From: CAYMOV01 sp964392085
Lineage (GTDB): Bacteria > Oederibacteriota > Muellerivitia > Muellerivitales > Muellerivitaceae
Assembly: GCA_964392085.1 (NCBI GenBank)
Contig: CAYMOV010000001.1
Location: 62,001-126,000 of the forward strand
Direction of reading: 5' to 3'
Length of the DNA: 64,000 nucleotides
Shown piece after piece: positions 58,326 to 64,000 of this stretch. The notes under the pieces were generated by a model. It did no database searches. It saw only the letters and a list, made by a program, of their open reading frames with translations, and had not been told where the DNA came from. The translations under genes were made by a program, and so were the position numbers. The first letter of the stretch is position 1; every line of letters begins with the position of its first letter.

Positions 58326-58335
58326 CTTATAGGAT
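58307..58335 (+). promoter_or_regulatory. Sigma70-type promoter of hom-thrC, nested in the terminator
   Basis: TTGCGG (58307-58312), a 17-bp spacer, then TAGGAT (58330-58335). The -35 box is identical to that of bamA. Predicted start near 58342. Confidence 0.68.
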
Positions 58336-58342
58336 AAGCGCC

Positions 58343-58377
58343 CGCCCCGGTTCCGAAAGGAAGCGGGGCGTTGTTTT
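58343..58377 (+). terminator. Leader hairpin with GAAA tetraloop and T-rich tail before hom
   Basis: The outer stem CGCCCCG (58343-58349)/CGGGGCG (58364-58370) encloses a perfect TTCC-GAAA-GGAA inner hairpin, followed by TTGTTTT. It begins at the predicted transcription start and ends 19 nt before the hom ATG, so it could act as an attenuator or a 5' stabiliser. Confidence 0.62.
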
Positions 58378-58395
58378 ATTCCCCTAGGAGAACCC

Positions 58396-59715
58396 ATGCC
58401 GGGTAAATCCCTCGTCCAAGTCGGCCTCATCGGTTTCGGCAACATCGGCCAAGGGGTCGTGAAGATCCTTGAGAAGAACCGCGGCCTGATCGAGGGCAAG
58501 ATCGGGGCCCAGCTCAAGATCAAGCGCATCTGCGACCTCGACTGGGACCGCGAGCGTGAGGTCAAGGTCCCCGACGAGATGAAGACCACCAAGTTCTCCG
58601 ACCTCGTCAACGACCCGGAGATCGACATCATCATCGAGCTCATGGGCGGCTATGAGCCCGCGCGCACCTTCCTCCTCGAGGCCATGAAGAAGGGGAAGCA
58701 CATCGTCACCGCCAACAAGGCGGTGCTGTCCAAGCACTGGGACGAGCTGATGGAGACCGCACGGCAGAACAAGGTCGACATCTACTTCGAGGCCGCCGTG
58801 GGCGGCGGCATCCCCGTGATCCAGGCCATCAACGACGGGCTCGCCGCCAACAACATCACCTCCCTGTACGGCATCGTGAACGGAACCACGAACTTCATCC
58901 TCCAGAAGATGACCGAGGAAAAGAAGAGCTACAAGGAAGCCATCGTCATGGCCCAGAAGAAAGGCCTGGCCGAGGCCGACCCCACGCTGGACGTCAACGG
59001 GACGGACGCCGCGCACAAGCTCTGCATCCTGGCCCGCCTGGCCTTCTCCAAGAAGGTCGACCTTGAGGACATCTACGTCGAGGGCATCGAGAAGATCACC
59101 ACCGACGACATCGAGTTCGCCAAGGAGGAGTTCGGCCGCGTGGTCAAGCTCCTGGTCATCGGAAAAGTCGTGGACGGCGAGCTGGAACTGCGGGTCCATC
59201 CCACCCTGATCCCCGAGGACCACCTGTTGGCCACGGTGGACGGGGCCTACAACGGCGTGCTGGTGACCGGCGACATGGTGGGGTCCACCATGTACTACGG
59301 CCTGGGGGCGGGCCAGGGCGCGGCCGCCTCGGCGGTCATGAGCGACATCATCTACGAGAGCCGGAACATCCACGACGACATTTCCGGCGACACCTCCAAC
59401 TGCTGGTTCCTGTCCGACAACCCCATGGTGAAGAAGTTCAAGAAGATGGAGGACGTCACCTCCCGCTACTACCTGAAGTTCACCGTCATGGACCAGCCCG
59501 GCGTGCTGTCGGCCATCTCCCGCATCCTGGGCGAGCACCACATCTCGATCGCCTCGGTCATCCAGAAGGAACGCAAGAAGGGCGATAAGGTCCCGGTGGT
59601 CATCACCACCTACGAGGCCGAGGAGAGGAAGGTGCGGGAGGCCCTGGACAAGATCAACGGCCTGCCCTTCATCCACGAGGAAACGCTGCTCATCCGCATG
59701 GACCGGGGGGAATAA
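58396..59715 (+). CDS. hom: Homoserine dehydrogenase with C-terminal ACT domain
   Basis: Reduces aspartate semialdehyde to homoserine; 439 aa. The Rossmann motif is GLIGFGNIGQGVVKIL. Catalytic-domain landmarks are TANKAVLSKHWDEL, IVNGTTNFIL and the metal/substrate loop AEADPTLDVNGTDAAHKL. The last 80 residues form an ACT domain (FTVMDQPGVLSAISRILGEH), indicating feedback control, normally by threonine. Its stop overlaps the thrC ATG (TAATG). Confidence 0.96.
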   Translation: MPGKSLVQVGLIGFGNIGQGVVKILEKNRGLIEGKIGAQLKIKRICDLDWDREREVKVPDEMKTTKFSDLVNDPEIDIIIELMGGYEPARTFLLEAMKKGKHIVTANKAVLSKHWDELMETARQNKVDIYFEAAVGGGIPVIQAINDGLAANNITSLYGIVNGTTNFILQKMTEEKKSYKEAIVMAQKKGLAEADPTLDVNGTDAAHKLCILARLAFSKKVDLEDIYVEGIEKITTDDIEFAKEEFGRVVKLLVIGKVVDGELELRVHPTLIPEDHLLATVDGAYNGVLVTGDMVGSTMYYGLGAGQGAAASAVMSDIIYESRNIHDDISGDTSNCWFLSDNPMVKKFKKMEDVTSRYYLKFTVMDQPGVLSAISRILGEHHISIASVIQKERKKGDKVPVVITTYEAEERKVREALDKINGLPFIHEETLLIRMDRGE

Positions 59716-60776
59716 TGGCGCCCTGGCGCGGAGTGATCGACGAGTACCGGCCCTTCTTAAACCTGGCCCCCACGACCCCGGCGGTCTCCCTACAGGAGGG
59801 CGGCACGCCCCTGATCGAGGCCAAGAACCTTTCCCGCAAGGTCGGGAACGGACTCAAGGTTTACCTGAAGTACGACGGCTGCAACCCCACGGGATCCTTC
59901 AAGGACCGCGGCATGACCATGGCCATCACCAAGGCCGTGGAGGAGGGAAGCCGCATGGTGATGTGCGCCTCCACGGGCAACACCTCGGCCTCCGCCTCGG
60001 CCTACGCGGCCCACGCCAACCTCAAGTGCTTCGTCCTCCTGCCCCACAACTCCATCGCCCTCGGCAAGCTGGCCCAGGCCCTCATGCACGGCGCCCGGGT
60101 CCTGGCCGTGGAGGGAAGCTTCGACCAGGCCCTCGACATCGTGCGGAAGATCACCGCCGACAGCCCCGTAACCCTGGTCAACTCGGCCAATCCCCACCGG
60201 ATCCAGGGGCAGAAATCCGCCGCCTTCGAGATCGTGGACGCCCTGGGCGACTCCCCCGAGTACCACGCCATCCCCGTGGGCAACGCCGGGAACATCACGG
60301 CCTATTGGATGGGTTATGGCGAGTACCGCAAGGCCGGCAAGTCCACCCGCCTGCCGAAAATGTGCGGCTTCCAGGCCGCCGGGAGCGCCCCCATCGTCGA
60401 GAAGCGGGTCATCGAGAACCCCCAAACCGTGGCCACCGCCATCAAGATCGGCAACCCCTATTCCTGGAAGCAGGCGGAGGCCGCCCGCGACGAGTCGGGC
60501 GGGGTCATCGAGGCCGTGACCGACGACGAGATCCTGGACGCCTACAACCTCCTGGCCTCCCTGGAGGGCGTGTTCTGCGAACCCGCCTCCGCGGCGTCCG
60601 TGGCCGGGGTGATCAAGAAGAACAAGGCCGGCTATTTCACCGAGGGGGAGCGCCGGGTCGTCTGCACCCTGACGGGCCACGGCCTGAAGGACCCGGACCG
60701 CGCCATCGCCCGCAGCCCCAAGCCCGAGATCATCAAGCCCGACCTCGACACCATCCGCCGCGCCCTAAACCTTTAG
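59715..60776 (+). CDS. thrC: Threonine synthase
   Basis: PLP enzyme converting O-phosphohomoserine to threonine; 353 aa. The PLP-lysine motif is GCNPTGSFKDRGMTMAI; CASTGNTSASASAYAAHA and the phosphate-binding VGNAGNITAYWMGY are typical of the short archaeal/Gram-positive class. It is translationally coupled to hom. No homoserine kinase gene is present in the window. Confidence 0.95.
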   Translation: MAPWRGVIDEYRPFLNLAPTTPAVSLQEGGTPLIEAKNLSRKVGNGLKVYLKYDGCNPTGSFKDRGMTMAITKAVEEGSRMVMCASTGNTSASASAYAAHANLKCFVLLPHNSIALGKLAQALMHGARVLAVEGSFDQALDIVRKITADSPVTLVNSANPHRIQGQKSAAFEIVDALGDSPEYHAIPVGNAGNITAYWMGYGEYRKAGKSTRLPKMCGFQAAGSAPIVEKRVIENPQTVATAIKIGNPYSWKQAEAARDESGGVIEAVTDDEILDAYNLLASLEGVFCEPASAASVAGVIKKNKAGYFTEGERRVVCTLTGHGLKDPDRAIARSPKPEIIKPDLDTIRRALNL

Positions 60777-60810
60777 AGCCCCGCGCAAAACTTAAAACAA
60801 AGGCCATTTG

Positions 60811-60840
60811 AACCACCAAGGTCACCAAGTTCACAAAGAC
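60811..60840. repeat. ACCACCAAGGTCACCAAGTTCAC word upstream of lysC
   Basis: Tandem relatives ACCAAGGTC and ACCAAGTTC followed by ACAAAGAC, matching the word repeated at 43585 and 43650. The remainder of the 150-nt thrC-lysC gap is AT-rich and shows no clear promoter. Confidence 0.5.
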
Positions 60841-60926
60841 AAGCAAAAACATTAATCGGATTTGAGGCCTTAAAACATCAATGAAACAGTTTGAGGTTTG
60901 TCCTTAAAACACGTCAAGGGTGAAAG

Positions 60927-62144
60927 ATGTCACTGATCGTCCAGAAGTTCGGCGGTTCCTCCGTGGCGAGCGCCGAGAAGATGCTGACCGTGGCCAAGCG
61001 GATCGCCAAGACCCGCCGCAAGGGCCACCAGGTGGTCGTGGTGGTCTCCGCCCCCGGGGACACCACGGACGACCTGATCGCCATGGCCAAGAAGATCACC
61101 GACCAACCCGACGAGCGCGAGATGGACGTTTTGCTCTCCACGGGTGAGCAGCAGTCCATCGCCCTTCTGGCCCTGGCGCTCCAAAGCCTCGGTTGCGCCG
61201 CCATCTCCTTCACGGGTGCCCAGGTGGGCATCGTCACGGACAAGGTCCACACCAAGGCCCGCATCATCAAGATCCAGGGCGACCCGATCCGAAAGGCCCT
61301 GAAGGCGGGACAAGTGGTGGTGGTGGCGGGGTTCCAGGGGATGACGCCCGACAAGGAGATCACCACCCTGGGCCGGGGGGGAAGCGACCTGACCGCGGTG
61401 GCGGTTGCGGCGGCCCTCGGGGCCGACGTCTGCGAGTTCTATAAGGATGTGGACGGCGTCTTCACGGCGAACCCTTCCATGGTGCCCAACGCGAGGAAAC
61501 TGTCCGCGGTGACCTACGACGAGATGCTCGAGATGGCCTCGGCGGGCGCCCAGGTTTTGAACGCCCGATCGGTGGAATTCGCGAAGAATTACGGCATTAA
61601 GATCCACGTGAGGCCCACATTCAACGAAAAGGACGGGACCCTGGTCATGCATGAAACCAAAGCCATGGAAAAGGTGGTCATCAGCGGGGTGACCTACAAT
61701 AAGAACGAGGCCAAGCTCACGGTCCGGGGCGTGCCCGACAAGCCAGGCATCGCCGCCAACCTCTTTTCCAAGCTCGGGACCGCCGGGGTGAACGTGGACA
61801 TGATCATCCAGAACGTGGGCGCCCAGGGTTTCTCGGACATCTCCTTCACCGTGGACCGGTCCGAGCTCAAGAAGGCCCAGAAGGTCGTGAACGACGCCGC
61901 CAAGGTCATGGACGCCGCCGGCATCCTGGTGGACGAGGGAATCGCCAAGGTCTCGGTGGTGGGGGTCGGCATGCGGTCCCATTCCGGGGTGGCCGCCAAG
62001 ATGTTCAACGCCCTGGCGGAAATCGGCGTGAACATCCAGATGATCTCCACGTCCGAGATCAAGATCTCGGTGGTCATCAACGAGAAGGACGTCACACGGG
62101 CGGTCCAGGGCATCCACAAGAAATTCAAGCTCGACAAGGCCTGA
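60927..62144 (+). CDS. lysC: Aspartate kinase (monofunctional, two ACT domains)
   Basis: First step of the aspartate pathway; 405 aa. The kinase domain starts VQKFGGSSVASAEKM and includes VVSAPGDTTDDLI, LGRGGSDLTAVAVAAALGAD and YKDVDGVFTANP. Two C-terminal ACT domains (about residues 265-335 and 345-405; TVRGVPDKPGIAANLFSKLG and VVGVGMRSHSGVAAKMF) should bind lysine and/or threonine. A hairpin with a GCGA loop directly follows the stop. Confidence 0.96.
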   Translation: MSLIVQKFGGSSVASAEKMLTVAKRIAKTRRKGHQVVVVVSAPGDTTDDLIAMAKKITDQPDEREMDVLLSTGEQQSIALLALALQSLGCAAISFTGAQVGIVTDKVHTKARIIKIQGDPIRKALKAGQVVVVAGFQGMTPDKEITTLGRGGSDLTAVAVAAALGADVCEFYKDVDGVFTANPSMVPNARKLSAVTYDEMLEMASAGAQVLNARSVEFAKNYGIKIHVRPTFNEKDGTLVMHETKAMEKVVISGVTYNKNEAKLTVRGVPDKPGIAANLFSKLGTAGVNVDMIIQNVGAQGFSDISFTVDRSELKKAQKVVNDAAKVMDAAGILVDEGIAKVSVVGVGMRSHSGVAAKMFNALAEIGVNIQMISTSEIKISVVINEKDVTRAVQGIHKKFKLDKA

Positions 62145-62160
62145 CCCGCCGCGAGGCGGG
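62145..62160 (+). other. Short hairpin at the lysC stop codon
   Basis: CCCGCC-GCGA-GGCGGG begins immediately after the TGA. It has a GNRA-type loop and no T tract, so it is more likely a 3'-end stabiliser or a weak terminator. Confidence 0.45.
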
Positions 62161-62185
62161 CGCGGTTGATTTCCCCCCGATGAAC

Positions 62186-62452
62186 CCTAGCCGGATGATG
62201 AAAAAGTCGGACTGAAGAGACTTTTCCCCCAGGCCTTTTGGGCAGGGGGACGTCCCGCCCTCCTTATTCGGCCTGACTGAGTGGCGGGGTCGTGTCTCAC
62301 TTGCGAATCATCCCCCAAAAACCGGGGGATTTACGACGATTCGCTCGAACCACATGGCTGCCGACAGGGTGTAAAAACAAGTTTTTCCATTGGGTCGTCA
62401 GGCGGCCAATCCGCCTGACGGCAGGGTGCAAAAACACGCTTACCCTGTTAGG
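62186..62452. mobile_element. MITE-like non-coding element, copy B (about 267 bp, opposite orientation to copy A)
   Basis: It occupies most of the 357-nt lysC-cimA gap. The ends CCTAGCCGGATGATGAAAAA (62186-62205) and the complement of TACCCTGTTAGG (62441-62452) are partial inverted repeats. Internal blocks match copy A at 11402-11551 in opposite orientation, notably GATTCGCTCGAACCACATGG (from about 62338), CCCCCAAAAACCGGGGGATT (from about 62312) and GACTGAAGAGACTTTT (from about 62210). It adds a perfect 10-bp hairpin, CGTCAGGCGG-CCAAT-CCGCCTGACG (62396-62420), and an internal repeat GACAGGGTGTAAAAACA/GGCAGGGTGCAAAAACA. No protein is encoded. Confidence 0.6.
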
Positions 62453-62501
62453 CTTGCGGTCCGGTTCCCTCCTGAGGGGGCCGGGGGAGAGGTGCCCCTA
62501 G

Positions 62502-64000
62502 ATGAAACCCATCGTCCTTTATGACGCCCTTCTCCGGGAGGGTCCCCAGACCCAGGGCATCACCATGTCCGTGACCGATAAGCTCCGGATCGCCCAAGCC
62601 CTCGACGGCCTCGGTTTGCCCTATTTGGAGGGCGGTTGGCCGGGCGCGAACCCGAAAGACAGCGCCTTCTTCCTCCAAGCCAAGAAATTGCGCCTCAAGG
62701 CCCGCCTGGCCGCCTTCGGCATGACCCGCCGGGCCCAACTCAAGGCGAGCCAGGATCCCAGCCTGTTGAACCTCCTCAAGGCGGGCACCCGGACCATCAC
62801 CATCGTGGGAAAGACCTGGGATTTCCACGTCACCCGCGCCCTGAACATCCCCCTGGAGAAAAACCTCGAGATCATCTTCGACACCGTGAAGTTCCTCAAG
62901 TCGCGGGTGGACGAGGTATTCTTCGACGCCGAGCACTTCTTCGACGGATACGCCGATAATCCGGATTTTTCCCTCCGATGCCTGGAGGCCGCCCAATCCG
63001 CCGGGGCCGATTGCCTGGTGTTGTGCGATACGAACGGCGGCAGCCTCCCGGAACGCGTCCGGGAGACCGTGGGACGGGTGAAGGCCCGGTTCCCGGATGT
63101 GGACCTTGGCATCCATTGCCATAACGACTCGGACCTTTCGACGGCGAATACCCTCGTGGCCTTGGAATCCGGCGTGAGCCAGGTCCAGGGTTGCGTCAAC
63201 GGTTACGGGGAACGGGTGGGGAACACCAACCTGACCTCCCTGATCCCCACGCTCCTCCTCAAGAAGAAATGGACCCTCTCAAAGCCGATCGCCCTCAACC
63301 GACTGACTGAGGTCTCCCGGCGGGTCGATGAGATCCTCAACCTCACCCCGAGGGCCAGCGCGCCCTACGTGGGCCAAAGCGCCTTCACCCACAAGGGCGG
63401 CATGCACATCTCCGCCGTCCAAAAGGCCACCCGGGCCTATGAGCACGTGGACCCAACCCTCGTGGGCAACCTGCGCAAGCTGGTTCTTTCGGACCAAGCC
63501 GGGTTGTCCGCCGTTTTGCACCAAGCGGGCGCCAAGCGCCTGAAGTTGGGCAAGGACACCCCCGAGGCCAAGGCCGTCATCGAGACCGTCAAGAAGCTGG
63601 AGGGCGAAGGCTACCAGTTTGAGGGCGCCGAAGCCTCCTTCGACATCCTCCTCAAGAAGGCCTTGGGCCACCACCGCAACTTTTTCCGGCTCATCGGGTT
63701 CCGGGTCATCGTGGAAAATAGGGGCGACGGAAAGCTCGTCACCGAGGCCACCATCAAGGTGGACGTCAACGGCATGGTGGAAAACACCGTGGGGGAGGGC
63801 GACGGGCCGGTCAACGCCCTGGACAACGCCCTCCGGAAGGCCCTGACCAAGTTCTACCCGACCTTGAAGGACGTCCACCTGACGGACTTCAAGGTCCGGG
63901 TGCTGGACGTCAAGGACGGGACCGCGGCCAAGGTGCGGGTCCTCATCGAAAGCCGGGACCAAAAGGACCAATGGGGGACCGTGGGGGTCTCGGAGAACAT
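62502..64000 (+). CDS. cimA: Citramalate synthase (CimA), 3' end beyond the window
   Basis: DRE-TIM metallolyase condensing pyruvate and acetyl-CoA to citramalate for isoleucine synthesis without threonine. The 499 visible codons lack only a short C-terminus. YLEGGWPGANPKDSAFF, DAEHFFDGY, the metal-binding GIHCHND, NGYGERVGNTNL and the C-terminal LeuA-type regulatory domain (from about residue 390; NGMVENTVGEGDGPVNALDN) fit the TIGR00977 family. The N-terminal motif reads DALLREG instead of the usual DTTLRDG, with Glu13 where Asp is expected, as in homocitrate synthases. ATG 62502 starts at the conserved N-terminus. Confidence 0.93.
   Translation, partial: MKPIVLYDALLREGPQTQGITMSVTDKLRIAQALDGLGLPYLEGGWPGANPKDSAFFLQAKKLRLKARLAAFGMTRRAQLKASQDPSLLNLLKAGTRTITIVGKTWDFHVTRALNIPLEKNLEIIFDTVKFLKSRVDEVFFDAEHFFDGYADNPDFSLRCLEAAQSAGADCLVLCDTNGGSLPERVRETVGRVKARFPDVDLGIHCHNDSDLSTANTLVALESGVSQVQGCVNGYGERVGNTNLTSLIPTLLLKKKWTLSKPIALNRLTEVSRRVDEILNLTPRASAPYVGQSAFTHKGGMHISAVQKATRAYEHVDPTLVGNLRKLVLSDQAGLSAVLHQAGAKRLKLGKDTPEAKAVIETVKKLEGEGYQFEGAEASFDILLKKALGHHRNFFRLIGFRVIVENRGDGKLVTEATIKVDVNGMVENTVGEGDGPVNALDNALRKALTKFYPTLKDVHLTDFKVRVLDVKDGTAAKVRVLIESRDQKDQWGTVGVSEN

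Overview
This 64 kb window is an uninterrupted stretch of chromosomal housekeeping DNA from a GC-rich diderm (Gram-negative-type) bacterium. An outer membrane is implied by a TamB-like transporter, BamA, a PpiD/SurA-type periplasmic chaperone and two O-antigen-ligase-type enzymes. Several features argue against a proteobacterium: separate purS/purQ/purL, a Bacillus-type iron-sulfur PurF, the ywlC-ywlE-rpiB trio best known from Bacillus, DUF4321 before maf, and a citramalate synthase. GTG and TTG starts are common. I cannot name the phylum; a poorly cultured lineage (Acidobacteriota, Elusimicrobiota, FCPU426 or similar) would fit, but this is inference only. No tRNA, rRNA, CRISPR array, prophage or intact insertion sequence was seen.

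Layout. 1-11.4 kb: envelope assembly (tamB, bamA), then surE, a MetE-like protein, a lipoprotein VanY-type peptidase and a NifU-domain protein. 11.9-28.5 kb: a purine supercluster in the classical B-S-Q-L-F-M-N-H-D order, lacking purE, purK and purC and interrupted twice: by a slipin plus a small membrane protein (between purF and purM) and by a pair of O-antigen-ligase/TPR proteins (between purM and purN). 28.7-30.8 kb: ywlC-ywlE-rpiB-lipoprotein. 31-35.4 kb: rpmB (minus), recG, rsmD, coaD. 35.6-43.6 kb: yceD-rpmF-plsX-fabH-fabD-fabG-acpP-fabF-rnc-DUF4321-maf. 43.7-45.2 kb: ppiD-like gene (minus). 45.5-54.8 kb: zinc-ribbon protein, mreBCD-mrdA-rodA, a radical SAM/DUF2344 protein and a small membrane protein. 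54.9-64 kb: a sugar kinase, two aminotransferases and the aspartate-family pathway (hom, thrC, lysC), ending inside cimA.

The coding content is conventional. The unusual signal lies between genes. Many gaps hold long imperfect inverted repeats built from short near-repeated words, with different gaps drawing on different words. Two gaps (11.4 kb and 62.2 kb) hold opposite-orientation copies of one MITE-like element. Two others (30.8 and 33.9 kb) hold opposite-orientation copies of another repeat and bracket rpmB-recG.

Predicted promoters show two recurrent architectures. In the first, the -10 box lies 6-8 nt before the start codon, implying leaderless mRNA (surE, recG, rsmD). In the second, a hairpin, often with a T tract, sits immediately after the predicted transcription start and before the gene (purB, mreB, hom, rpmB and the gene at 54.4 kb), suggesting attenuation or 5' protection.
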